Source of the DNA: Herbaspirillum sp. | GTDB taxonomy: Bacteria; Pseudomonadota; Gammaproteobacteria; Burkholderiales; Burkholderiaceae_D | Assembly: GCA_028292625.1 (NCBI GenBank) | Contig: JAQGLY010000017.1 | Location: forward strand, 28,865 to 92,864 | Length of the DNA: 64,000 nt | Direction of reading: 5' to 3' | Shown here: positions 46,295 to 55,045 of the stretch, piece by piece | How positions within the stretch are numbered: the first letter of the stretch is position 1 | How the letters are laid out: each line of letters starts with the position of its first letter | The notes under the pieces: generated by a model | What the model was told of the DNA's origin: nothing | What the model saw: only the letters and a program-made list of their open reading frames with translations | Databases searched by the model: none | Program-made: the position numbers and the translations under genes

Positions 46295-47981
46295 AAGCGT
46301 CTTCTCCCTTGAGCTGATCGAGCTTGATCGGCGTGGCGTACACATGATCCTTGAACGGCGCGACGCCCAGGCGTTGCACGGTATCGATGAAACGTTCGTC
46401 TTCGGTGCGTTGCTGCAGATACACCTGCAGCAGGCGATCGATGACGGCCGGCATTTGCGCGGCCGAGAACGACGGCCCGATGATTTTGCCGATGCTGGCG
46501 TGGTTGCCCTGCGCACCGCCGATGGACACCTGGTACCACTCGCTGCCGTCCTTGTCGACGCCCAGAATGCCGATGTTGCCGACATGGTGGTGGCCGCAGG
46601 CGTTGATGCAGCCGGAAATGTTGAGTTCGATCTCGCCGATGTCGTGCTGGTAGTCGATGTCGTCGAAGCGCTCGGCGATGGCTTGCGCGATCGGAATCGA
46701 TTTGGCGTTCGCCAGCGAGCAGAAATCGCCGCCAGGGCAGCAGATGATGTCGGTCAGCAGGCCGATGTTCGGCGTCGCCAGGCCGTTGGCCTTGGCTTCC
46801 TGCCACAGCGCGAACAGTTCGCTTTGCTTGACGTCGGCCAGCACCAGGTTTTGCTCGTGGGTGACGCGCAGTTCGGAGAAGCTGTAGCGATCGGCCAGAT
46901 CGGCGACGAAATCCATTTGCTCGGCGCTGATGTCGCCCGGCGGCACGCCGGTTTTCTTCAGCGACAGCACCACCGCGGCGTAACCACTGACCTTGTGCGC
47001 CTTGACGTTGCGCAGCAGCCAGTTGGAGAAGGCCTTGTTGCCGGCTTTTTGCTGTTCGAAGGCGGCATCCGACGCCGGCAGCGCTTCGTAGTCGGGCGCG
47101 GTGAAATATTGCGCGATGCGGTTCAGTTCTTCGACGGTCAGCGTGGAAGGACCGTCCCTGGTGTCCTGCCATTCCTGTTCGACCTGTTTGGCGAATTCCT
47201 CGGCGCCGATGGCCTTGACCAGGATCTTGATGCGGGCCTTGTAGATATTGTCGCGGCGGCCGTGCTGGTTATACACGCGCAGGATGGCCTCGATATAGGT
47301 CAATGCATGCTGCCAAGGCAGGAATTCGCGGATCACGCTGCCCAGGATCGGCGTGCGGCCCATGCCGCCGCCGACCATCACGCGGAAACCGACTTCGCCG
47401 GCTTCGTTTTTCAGCACATGCAGGCCGATGTCATGCACGGCGGTTGCGGCGCGGTCGTCTTTGGCGCCGCTGATGGCGATCTTGAATTTGCGCGGCAGGT
47501 AAGCGAATTCGGGATGGAAGGTGCTCCATTCGCGCAGAATTTCGGCATACGGACGCGGATCGATGATTTCATCTGCGGCCACGCCGGCCAATTCGTCCGA
47601 GGTGGTGTTGCGGATGCAATTGCCGGAGGTCTGGATCGCGTGCATTTCGACGGTGGCCAGATCGGCCAGGATGTCCGGCGACTGCTCCAGTTGAACCCAG
47701 TTGAACTGGATATTCTGGCGCGTGGTGAAGTGGCCGTAGTTGCGGTCGTATTTGCGCGCGATATGGCCGAACATGCGCATTTGCTGCGACGACAGCATGC
47801 CGTACGGGACGGCGATACGCAGCATATAGGCGTGGCGTTGCAGGTACAGGCCGTTTTGCAGGCGCAGGATACGGAATTCGTCTTCGGTCAGTTCGCCCGA
47901 CAGACGGCGGCGCACCTGATCGCGATACTGGGCGACGCGTTCCTTGACGATCTGATGATCGTATTGGTCGTAGTGATACAT
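46287..47981 (-). CDS. cysI: Sulfite reductase hemoprotein (nitrite/sulfite reductase family)
   Basis: CysI reduces sulfite to sulfide with six electrons. The 564 residues show the duplicated ferredoxin-like and siroheme domains: HFTTRQNIQFNWVQLEQSPD, VMVGGGMGRTPILGSVIREF, and the [4Fe-4S]-siroheme ligands CPGGDFC and CINACGHHH. The protein begins MYHYDQYDHQIVKERVAQYR, the type found in beta- and gammaproteobacteria with DUF934. The electron donor is not encoded here and may be ferredoxin. It is 35 bases downstream of the TauE gene. Confidence 0.95.
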   Translation of the reverse strand: MYHYDQYDHQIVKERVAQYRDQVRRRLSGELTEDEFRILRLQNGLYLQRHAYMLRIAVPYGMLSSQQMRMFGHIARKYDRNYGHFTTRQNIQFNWVQLEQSPDILADLATVEMHAIQTSGNCIRNTTSDELAGVAADEIIDPRPYAEILREWSTFHPEFAYLPRKFKIAISGAKDDRAATAVHDIGLHVLKNEAGEVGFRVMVGGGMGRTPILGSVIREFLPWQHALTYIEAILRVYNQHGRRDNIYKARIKILVKAIGAEEFAKQVEQEWQDTRDGPSTLTVEELNRIAQYFTAPDYEALPASDAAFEQQKAGNKAFSNWLLRNVKAHKVSGYAAVVLSLKKTGVPPGDISAEQMDFVADLADRYSFSELRVTHEQNLVLADVKQSELFALWQEAKANGLATPNIGLLTDIICCPGGDFCSLANAKSIPIAQAIAERFDDIDYQHDIGEIELNISGCINACGHHHVGNIGILGVDKDGSEWYQVSIGGAQGNHASIGKIIGPSFSAAQMPAVIDRLLQVYLQQRTEDERFIDTVQRLGVAPFKDHVYATPIKLDQLKGEDAYV

Positions 47982-48016
47982 CTGCCTAATCCTTGATAAC
48001 GTCTAAGAAAACCGGA

Positions 48017-48790
48017 CTACCAAACCAGCTTCAGAGCAACGCTCGTCAGCGTGATGGCCAGCAGGCCGCGTAAAAATTTTTCCGGTACCGCCCGTGCCGC
48101 CAGCGAACCGATGGTGATGCCCGGCACCGAGCCCAACAGCAGGGCGCCCAGCAAGGGCCAGTCTATCGATCCCAGCCACCAATGCCCGAAAGCCGCCACG
48201 GCGGTCAACGGTACGGCATAAGCGATATCGGTGCCGGCGATTTCGGCCGGCGACAGACGCGGATGCAGCAGCACCAGCAGGGTGGCGCCCACCGCGCCCG
48301 CGCCGATCGAAGAAACGGTCACCAGCGTGCCCAGCAACAGGCCGCAGGCGACGGTGGCGGCGGTCAGCCGGGCCCCATGTAATTGCTTTTCCGGATGATT
48401 ATTCAACCAAACCTGAAGTTTAGCTTTAAATAACAGGGCAATCACGGTCAAACTGACCGAAATGGCGATTGAATAGCGAATTATTTCCGCGATGCCGTGG
48501 CCGAGCGCGCCGAAATGCTTCAACAGCAGGGTGGAAAGCACGGCCGCCGGCAACGCGCCGCAGGATAACTGCCTGACCACGTCCCAGCGCACCGTGCCCT
48601 TGTAGCGATGCGCCATGGTGCCGGCGGATTTGGTCACCGCAGCGAACGCAAGGTCGGTGCCGACCGCCACACTGGGATGGATGCCGTACAGCAGCGTCAA
48701 TAGCGGCGTCATCAGCGAACCGCCGCCGACGCCGGTCAATCCGACCAGTAAACCGACCGCAAAACCGCTGATTACATAAGAAACAGTCAT
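48017..48790 (-). CDS. TauE/SafE family sulfite (anion) exporter
   Basis: The 257 residues are mostly membrane helices (about eight), with the two family half-repeats: GLLVGLTGVGGGSLMTPLL near the N-terminus and VSSIGAGAVGATLLVLL in the second half. As first gene of the cys operon it could export excess sulfite, or take up sulfate or thiosulfate; the family does both kinds of transport. ATGGAG precedes the ATG. The divergent cysB gene begins 184 bases away. Confidence 0.9.
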   Translation of the reverse strand: MTVSYVISGFAVGLLVGLTGVGGGSLMTPLLTLLYGIHPSVAVGTDLAFAAVTKSAGTMAHRYKGTVRWDVVRQLSCGALPAAVLSTLLLKHFGALGHGIAEIIRYSIAISVSLTVIALLFKAKLQVWLNNHPEKQLHGARLTAATVACGLLLGTLVTVSSIGAGAVGATLLVLLHPRLSPAEIAGTDIAYAVPLTAVAAFGHWWLGSIDWPLLGALLLGSVPGITIGSLAARAVPEKFLRGLLAITLTSVALKLVW

Positions 48791-48974
48791 ATCGCTCCAT
48801 CCATAAGAGCATGAATCGTAATAAACTTATGCTTTATTCCAAACAACATAGTATTTATTTACTTATATGCGCTTGGGGTATATGTAAATTCGTTTGTTGC
48901 TAATAGCTGCGGTATCGCCGCTGAATCTGTAGCGGGCATTGGAAATAGGCATTGAAAATGGCGAAGGATATACG

Positions 48975-49916
48975 ATGAACCTCCATCAATTCCGCTTTGT
49001 GCGGGAAGCTGTGCGCCAGAAATTCAATCTGACCGAGGCGGCCAAGGCGCTGTACACATCGCAACCGGGCGTTTCCAAGGCGATCATCGAGCTGGAAGAG
49101 GAACTGGGCGTGGATATCTTCACGCGGCACGGCAAGCGGATTCGCGGCTTGACCGAGCCGGGCCGGGCGGTATTGCGCTCGGTGGAGTCGATCATGCAGG
49201 AGGTCGAGGGGCTCAAGCGCATCGGCAAGGAATTCGCCGCCCACGACAGCGGCAGCCTGACCATCGCCACCACGCACACGCAGGCGCGCTATGCGCTGCC
49301 GAAAATCGTGCAGGCCTTCGCCCAGAAATTCCCGAAAGTGCGCTTGTCTCTGTTGCAGGGCAATCCGAAACAGATTACCGACATGGTGCGCAACGATCAG
49401 GCCGATATCGCGATTGCGACCGAGGCGCTGACGTCCGGCGAAGGCCTGATCTCGCTGCCGTGCTATCAATGGGAGCACGTGGTGATAGTGACGCCGGATC
49501 ATCCGCTGCTGCAGTCGAAATCGATCGCGCTGGAAGAAATCGCCGCCTTTCCGCTGATTACCTATGACGCCGCCTTTGCCGGCCGCAGCAAGCTCGATCA
49601 TGCATTCGCGTTGCGCGAACTGAAACCGGACATTTTGCTGGAAGCCATCGACGCCGACGTGATCAAGACCTATGTCGAACTCGGCATGGGCGTCGGCATC
49701 ATTGCCGGCATGGCCTTCGACGCCGAACGCGACAAAGGGCTGCGCGCGATTCCCGCAGGCCATTTGTTCGGCACCAATGTGTCGCGCGTGGCGATCAAGC
49801 AGGGCGCGTATTTGCGCAGTTATGTCTATACCTTCATCGAATTGCTGGCACCGGCGCTGAACCGCAAGATGATCGACCAGGTAATGGACGGCGGAAAAGA
49901 CATGTATGAACTGTAG
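48975..49916 (+). CDS. cysB: CysB-type LysR regulator of sulfur assimilation
   Basis: CysB activates cysteine-synthesis genes when O-acetylserine or N-acetylserine signals sulfur need. The 313 residues have a LysR helix-turn-helix (FNLTEAAKALYTSQPGVSKA) and a CysB-like effector domain (TIATTHTQARYALPKIVQAF, LLQGNPKQITDMVRNDQADI). MNLHQFRFVREA is the family start, with AAGGAT before it; the frame could extend 12 codons upstream. It is divergent from the cys operon, whose promoter region it probably binds. A Cbl paralogue is an alternative, but the position favours CysB. Confidence 0.92.
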   Translation: MNLHQFRFVREAVRQKFNLTEAAKALYTSQPGVSKAIIELEEELGVDIFTRHGKRIRGLTEPGRAVLRSVESIMQEVEGLKRIGKEFAAHDSGSLTIATTHTQARYALPKIVQAFAQKFPKVRLSLLQGNPKQITDMVRNDQADIAIATEALTSGEGLISLPCYQWEHVVIVTPDHPLLQSKSIALEEIAAFPLITYDAAFAGRSKLDHAFALRELKPDILLEAIDADVIKTYVELGMGVGIIAGMAFDAERDKGLRAIPAGHLFGTNVSRVAIKQGAYLRSYVYTFIELLAPALNRKMIDQVMDGGKDMYEL

Positions 49917-49947
49917 CGCGCATTTTTAAGCGTAGTGAATAAAGACT

Positions 49948-51285
49948 ATGGATTTATCGAAAATTTCGGAAGATTCGCTGCGGCGCGCGCATCGCCTGTG
50001 GGTTGAATACGGCATTTTGTGGGCGGGCGCGATCGTGGTGGGGCTGGTCGCGGTGCTGTACGCGCGCGCGATCGACTACGGCTTCGAGGCGTTCAGATCG
50101 GTGCAGCAGGCGCACGGCTGGGCGCCGCTGCTGCTGACGCCGGCCATCAGCGCCCTGTGCGTCTGGCTGACCCGGCGGTTTTTTCCGGGTTCCGAGGGCA
50201 GCGGGATTCCGCAAGTGATTGCGGCCCTGAACGGCAATACCGCCGAGCGCGGACTGCAATTGCTGTCGTGGCGCGTATTGTTCGGCAAACTCGGGGTATC
50301 GGTGCTGGCCATCATGGGCGGCATGACCATCGGGCGCGAGGGGCCGACGGTGCAGATCGGCGCGGCGATGATGTTCAATCTGCGGCGTCTGTATCCGACC
50401 ATCAATGCGGCGATGGAGCGGCGCCTGATTCTGGCCGGCGCCGCGGCCGGTCTGGCGGCAGCCTTCAATACGCCATTGGCCGGCATCGTGTTCGCGATCG
50501 AAGAGCTGTCGCGCAGCTTCGAACAGCGCGCCAGCGGCGTGATCATTACCACCATCATTTTTTCCGGCATCGTGGCGCTGGGATTGAACGGCAATTACAC
50601 CTATTTCGGCACCATCGCGGTGATCAACGAAACCAGTGGAAAACTGGTGCTGGCGGTGATCGCGACCGCGTTGCTGACCGGCGTCGCGGGCGGCATATTC
50701 TGCTGGCTGCTGTTGAACACGCAGCGCTGGATGCCGACATCGATCCTGGTCATGCGGCGCGAACGCCCGATCGTGTTTGCCGCGCTGTGCGGTCTGGTGG
50801 TGGCGGTGATCGGCGTGGTGGCCGGCGGCGCGACCTTCGGCAGCGGGTATGCGGAAGCGCGCGGCTTGTTGAGCGGACAGGAGCAGTTATCCGTGTTTTA
50901 TCCCTTGCTGAAACTGGCGTCCATGGTCGGCTCGTATCTGCCCGGCATGCCCGGCGGCATGTTCGCGCCGTCGCTGTCGATCGGGGCGGGTTTCGGCAAT
51001 CTGCTGCATTTTTTATTCGGTCACACCTCGCTGGGCATGCTCATCGCGCTGGCGATGGTCGGTTATCTGGCGGCGGTGACGCAATCGCCGATCACCGCGT
51101 TCGTCATCGTGATGGAAATGGTCAACGGGCACGCGCTGGTGATTTCGCTGATGGCGACGGCCTTGATTGCGTCGCGCGTGTCGCGCTTTTTCGCGCCGCC
51201 GTTGTATGAAACCCTGTCCGAGCGCTATGCGCCGAAACATGCGCCGGAGGACGCGCATACGCCCAATCCGGGAACGCATTCTTAA
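49948..51285 (+). CDS. clcA: ClC-family chloride channel / H+-Cl- antiporter
   Basis: The 445 residues form an integral inner-membrane protein with the ClC selectivity-filter motifs GSEGSGIPQVIAAL, IGREGPTVQIGAA and LPGMPGGMFAPSLSIGAGFG. The gating-glutamate position in GREGP is present, so voltage or proton coupling is possible; a second, proton-side Glu cannot be judged by eye. There is no C-terminal CBS domain. It follows cysB by 31 bases in the same direction, but no functional link is obvious. Its stop overlaps the facing ADP-ribosyltransferase-like gene by four bases. Confidence 0.93.
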   Translation: MDLSKISEDSLRRAHRLWVEYGILWAGAIVVGLVAVLYARAIDYGFEAFRSVQQAHGWAPLLLTPAISALCVWLTRRFFPGSEGSGIPQVIAALNGNTAERGLQLLSWRVLFGKLGVSVLAIMGGMTIGREGPTVQIGAAMMFNLRRLYPTINAAMERRLILAGAAAGLAAAFNTPLAGIVFAIEELSRSFEQRASGVIITTIIFSGIVALGLNGNYTYFGTIAVINETSGKLVLAVIATALLTGVAGGIFCWLLLNTQRWMPTSILVMRRERPIVFAALCGLVVAVIGVVAGGATFGSGYAEARGLLSGQEQLSVFYPLLKLASMVGSYLPGMPGGMFAPSLSIGAGFGNLLHFLFGHTSLGMLIALAMVGYLAAVTQSPITAFVIVMEMVNGHALVISLMATALIASRVSRFFAPPLYETLSERYAPKHAPEDAHTPNPGTHS

Positions 51286-52235
51286 TACGGCATCGCCTGC
51301 GCGGTTTCGGTCCGGGAGATTTCGGTCAGCTTGACGACGTAACAGCCGGTGTTTTTGCCTTTGCCGATCTGTTCGATCTTGAATGTCGCATGCGGGCTGA
51401 ACAAGGATTCCGTCTCGCCCAGGACGCTCATGTATGGAGACAGACGTGTATTGCTGAAGCCGAGGATCTGAAACAGCACCGGCTCTTCCACGCCTTTGAT
51501 GAGGTTGTTGGCAAACAAGAGCGCGGTTTCGCTGTTCTTGTCGCAGGAAAGAAAATGCGTGGCTTTGACTGGCGTGCCGCTGTCCCATAAATCCATCAGT
51601 TTATCGATTCCCGCTGACGTCATTCCCTGCCCGCGATAGATGCGGTGAGCCGACAACTTGGCCGGATCGGCTTGGGCGTATATCTCGTCGGCGACACGCA
51701 GCAGATTGCTCTTCGTCGCCAGTTGTTCCATGTCAAATTCCAGGTCAACCTTTGCTCTTTTGTAACTCAAAATTTCTTCCTCGCCGTTGCGCCGTCCTAT
51801 TTCGCTTATCACTTCGCGGATGCTGAGCTTCAATTTGTCTCCGCGCATGGCGGCGTTGATCGCTTCGGCGCCGGCGTTGGTGTTGTACAGAGTGGAAAAG
51901 ATCTTGAAATCCTTGCGTTGCCGTTCAGGATCTCGCCCGGGGGCTGCGGTACGTTGCTTGGCGGCGGCGGACTGTAATGGCGCCTGCCGGGGGATAGGCC
52001 GCTCGGGAATTGGCCGCCTGGCGTCGGTGGCGCAGCTGCGGGAAGCAGATTTGATTTGGGTAGTCATGGCAGTGGTGCCGCGCGAAGGCGACAGCGGGCG
52101 GAATGCGGCGGCCGTCGTCGCCTCGGTGCGGCGGACCCTGACGGCCTCCAATTGCCGGGTCATTTCATGAACGCCTTGTCTAGTAAAGACGGAAGGCTGT
52201 TTCGGAGGTGGGTTGGGATTGATAGCGCCGGGCAT
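51282..52235 (-). CDS. Putative mono-ADP-ribosyltransferase with R-S-ExE signature (possible secreted effector)
   Basis: The 317 residues split into a Pro/Arg/Ala/Thr-rich, probably disordered N-terminus (1-105) and a folded C-terminal domain. That domain shows, in order, the three signatures of arginine-type ADP-ribosyltransferases: Arg201 in HRIYRGQGM, Ser230 in ATHFLSCDKN (STS-like strand), and the ExE pair Glu274/Glu276 in LGETESLFSPHATFKI. No classical signal peptide is seen; the N-terminus resembles type III secretion leaders, but no secretion system is in the window. AAGGA stands upstream of the ATG. The substrate is unknown. Confidence 0.78.
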   Translation of the reverse strand: MPGAINPNPPPKQPSVFTRQGVHEMTRQLEAVRVRRTEATTAAAFRPLSPSRGTTAMTTQIKSASRSCATDARRPIPERPIPRQAPLQSAAAKQRTAAPGRDPERQRKDFKIFSTLYNTNAGAEAINAAMRGDKLKLSIREVISEIGRRNGEEEILSYKRAKVDLEFDMEQLATKSNLLRVADEIYAQADPAKLSAHRIYRGQGMTSAGIDKLMDLWDSGTPVKATHFLSCDKNSETALLFANNLIKGVEEPVLFQILGFSNTRLSPYMSVLGETESLFSPHATFKIEQIGKGKNTGCYVVKLTEISRTETAQAMPY

Positions 52236-52438
52236 CGTATTGTTCCTTCAGGGTTGTTGTCTGAAAATTTCCACGTTTAATCGCGAACATAAAAAATTAT
52301 GCTGTCACCGTCGGCAGAATTTGTATCGATTGACGAACAATTGAATGCGTCCCTTGTAATAATCCGGTCTCGTTTTGTCCTATACTGCGTGGCTCGAACA
52401 GCTTTCCGCCGCCCCATTTTTTGATTGTCCCCATTCTT

Positions 52439-53098
52439 ATGCTGCATACCGATCCCGCCGCCTATTACGCCGCATGCGCCGCGACTTATGAAGACATCTA
52501 CGACCTGCCCGAACGCCGGGAAGAGTTGACGCGTCTGCGCAACAAAGTCGCCGAGCTGATGGAAGGGCATACCGTGCTGGAAGTCGGCTGCGGCACAGGC
52601 TACTGGACGCGGCAACTGGCCGAGGTGGCCGATGCGGTGACGGCGGTCGACAACAATCCGGCCATGCTGGCGATCGCGCAAGGCACGCCGCTCGACGGCG
52701 TCGAATGGCTGCAGGCCGACGCCCGCAATCCAATGGCGTTGCCGGCGGCGGATCGTCACACCGCCTGTTTCGGCGGCTTCTGGTGGTCGCATCTGCCGCG
52801 CGAACGGCAGGCCGCATGGCTGAACGGCCTGCAAAAGAAATTGGGGAAAGATGGATTGCTGCTGCTGATCGACGACAACTACGTCGAAGGCGAAGAAGAA
52901 GGCAACACCGTGCCGATCGCGCATACCGACGCCGAAGGCAATACGTATCAGATTCTGTCGGTGAACGGCGAACGTTACGACGTGCTCAAGAATTTTCCGA
53001 CCGACAGCACCTTGCGCAAGCGTTTCGCCGCGCATGCGCGCGAGATCCGGATATTGCGGCTGGGACATTTCTGGATGTTGAGCTGCCGGCTGAAATAA
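52439..53098 (+). CDS. Class I SAM-dependent methyltransferase
   Basis: The 219 residues are a Rossmann-fold methyltransferase: motif I VLEVGCGTGYWTRQLA, the acidic residue after strand 2 (AVDNNPAMLAIA), VEWLQADARNP and the post-strand-4 GGFWWSHLPRERQAAWL. It resembles small-molecule or unknown-target methyltransferases of the methyltransf_25 type; the substrate cannot be told. The ATG (MLHTDPAAYYAACA) is preferred over an upstream TTG. It is a single gene, divergent from the ADP-ribosyltransferase-like gene and converging on the cheA terminator. Confidence 0.85.
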   Translation: MLHTDPAAYYAACAATYEDIYDLPERREELTRLRNKVAELMEGHTVLEVGCGTGYWTRQLAEVADAVTAVDNNPAMLAIAQGTPLDGVEWLQADARNPMALPAADRHTACFGGFWWSHLPRERQAAWLNGLQKKLGKDGLLLLIDDNYVEGEEEGNTVPIAHTDAEGNTYQILSVNGERYDVLKNFPTDSTLRKRFAAHAREIRILRLGHFWMLSCRLK

Positions 53099-53118
53099 AG
53101 CGCCGGGAAAGCCGGACG

Positions 53119-53160
53119 TAAAAAAACGGAAGCATCGGATCGCGTCCGCATGCTTCCGTT
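53119..53160 (-). terminator. Terminator of the cheZ-cheA unit
   Basis: AACGGAAGCAT and ATGCTTCCGTT pair perfectly, and CGGA/TCCG extends the stem inward with one bulged base. On the minus strand the stem is followed directly by TTTTTTT, so it ends cheZA transcription. For the methyltransferase on the plus strand the following bases are only weakly T-rich. Confidence 0.8.
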
Positions 53161-53182
53161 CTTGTTTGCCGCTGCCGCGATG

Positions 53183-55045
53183 TTATGCGACGGCCACCCG
53201 CGCCGAACTGCGGCAGCCTTCCAGCAGGAACGACAGGCCGACCACCAGCACCAGTTCGCCTTCGGCCGAGCGGGCCGTGCCGGTGATGCCGTTGGTATGA
53301 ATCGCGGTCAATGGCTTGATCACCAGATCGGCCGTGCCTTCCACCGCTTCCACGCCGAGGATGTACGGCTGCGGCACCGCCATGACGATGCCGACCCGTT
53401 CCGATCCGGGCGTATAACCGAGCACGCCGGCCAGCGAATGCACCGGCAGCGGACGGCCCTGATCGCGCATCACCGGCGCGCCGCCGACTTCCGAAAACGT
53501 CTCCGGCAGTTCCACCACCCGCTGCACGACAGCCATCGGCAGCGCCAGCGCGGCGCCGGCGGTGCGCACCAGCATGGTCGGGATGATCGACAGTTCGATC
53601 GGCAGCCGGATCGAGAAGCGCGTGCCTTTGCCCATCGTCGAATCGATGCGGATCGTGCCGCGGTGTTTTTCCACGGCGGTCTTGACCACATCCATGCCGA
53701 CGCCGCGGCCGGAGACGCTGTTGGCCACTTCCTTGGTCGAAAATCCCGGCAGGAACACCAGTTGCAGCGCTTCGTCGACGGATTGCGCTTCGTATTCGCC
53801 GATCAGACCCTTGCTGATCGCTTTCTTGCGCAGCATATCCGGATCCATGCCTTTGCCGTCGTCGAAGATTTCAATCATCACGCTGCTGGCTTCCTGCCAG
53901 GCTTTCAGCGAAATCGTCGATTTGACAGGCTTGCCGGAGGCCAGCCGTTCTTCCGCGCTTTCGATGCCGTGATCCAGCGAATTGCGCAACATGTGCACCA
54001 GGGGATCGTACAAACTGTCGACCACCACGCGATCGACCTCGGTTTCGGCGCCGGCGATCGCCAATTCGACCTCCTTGCCCAGATCCTTGGCCAGTTCGCG
54101 CACCAGGCGCGGGAATTTCTGAAACAGACGGCCGACCGGCTGCATGCGGGTCGATAAGGTGGCGCGTTGCAATTCGGTCGAATAGCGCGATGCGCGGTTG
54201 AGCGTCTCGGCCAGGGTCGACATCAGCGATGCGGCCGATCCTTCGAATTTGAACTGCTGCAATTTTTCCAGCAGCACCGCGGCCTGATTGGCGGCCTGCA
54301 CCGACTCGCCGGCCACTTCCAGCAACGCGTCCAGTTTGACCGCGTCGATCCGGATGGTTTCTTCCTTGGGCGCGGCGGAATTGGTCTTGGCGGCGGGAGC
54401 GGCCGCGGGCGGCGATGCCGGCGCAGCGGCCTTCGCGGCTGGCGGCGCCTTCGGCTGATCGCCGGCGGCGCTTGCCGTCTGCGTCTCTTGTGCAGACCCC
54501 GTCACCGCGCGGTATAGCGCTTCCCAGTCGAGTTCCCCGTCCGCGTTGACGGTGCTGCCGCCGCCGTCTGCGCCGCTGGCGGTGATTGCCGGCGCCGCCG
54601 ATACCGCTTGCGGCGCTGCCGCCGCGGGGGCTGCGTCCTGGCTATCGCCGCTGCCGCCGTCCCCGTTGATCGCATGCGTCAGAATATCTTCCAGATCCTG
54701 CGGCATCGGGGCCAGGCTGGCCGGATCGGCGCCGTTGGACAATTCGGTCAGTTGATCGGCGACGAAGCCGCTGGCCTGCAATGCCGCTTCGATCGCGATC
54801 GGCGTGACCGGCGCCTTGCCGTTACGCAACGCGTCGAACAGGTTTTCGGTCAGGTGGCAGGCCGATACCATGGCCGGCAAATTGACGAAACCGGCGCCGC
54901 CCTTGATCGTATGAAAGGCGCGAAACACCGCATTCAATACTTCCATGTCGTCCGGTTGGCGTTCCAGCGTCAGCAGCTGGTCTTCGACGTTGGTGGCCAG
55001 TTCCAAGGCTTCGACCACGAAGTCCCTGAGCATTTCCTCATCCAT
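53183..55045 (-). CDS. cheA: Chemotaxis histidine kinase CheA (no P2 domain)
   Basis: CheA phosphorylates CheY and CheB in response to chemoreceptors. The 620 residues hold an HPt (P1) domain with phospho-His45 in FRAFHTIKGGAGFVNL, then an Ala/Pro/Gly-rich linker of roughly 100 residues where the CheY-binding P2 domain would be. Next come a P3 dimerisation helix pair, the P4 kinase domain (HMLRNSLDHGIES, DDGKGMDPDMLRKKA, VSGRGVGMDVVKTAV) and a C-terminal CheW-like P5 domain. The start overlaps the cheZ stop (TGATG), so translation is coupled. No flagellar or receptor genes are adjacent. Confidence 0.93.
   Translation of the reverse strand: MDEEMLRDFVVEALELATNVEDQLLTLERQPDDMEVLNAVFRAFHTIKGGAGFVNLPAMVSACHLTENLFDALRNGKAPVTPIAIEAALQASGFVADQLTELSNGADPASLAPMPQDLEDILTHAINGDGGSGDSQDAAPAAAAPQAVSAAPAITASGADGGGSTVNADGELDWEALYRAVTGSAQETQTASAAGDQPKAPPAAKAAAPASPPAAAPAAKTNSAAPKEETIRIDAVKLDALLEVAGESVQAANQAAVLLEKLQQFKFEGSAASLMSTLAETLNRASRYSTELQRATLSTRMQPVGRLFQKFPRLVRELAKDLGKEVELAIAGAETEVDRVVVDSLYDPLVHMLRNSLDHGIESAEERLASGKPVKSTISLKAWQEASSVMIEIFDDGKGMDPDMLRKKAISKGLIGEYEAQSVDEALQLVFLPGFSTKEVANSVSGRGVGMDVVKTAVEKHRGTIRIDSTMGKGTRFSIRLPIELSIIPTMLVRTAGAALALPMAVVQRVVELPETFSEVGGAPVMRDQGRPLPVHSLAGVLGYTPGSERVGIVMAVPQPYILGVEAVEGTADLVIKPLTAIHTNGITGTARSAEGELVLVVGLSFLLEGCRSSARVAVA

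Noticed and set aside
46295..46585. N-terminal extension of the DUF934 protein
   Set aside because: The extra residues are Arg/Ser-rich and lie within the cysI coding region in another frame; the ATG at 46294 overlaps the cysI stop in the usual coupled manner.
52236..52438. Hrp box or PIP box upstream of the ADP-ribosyltransferase-like gene
   Set aside because: TTCG occurs once with a TTCT at the wrong distance (12 instead of about 15 bases), and no GGAACC-N15/16-CCAC motif is present.
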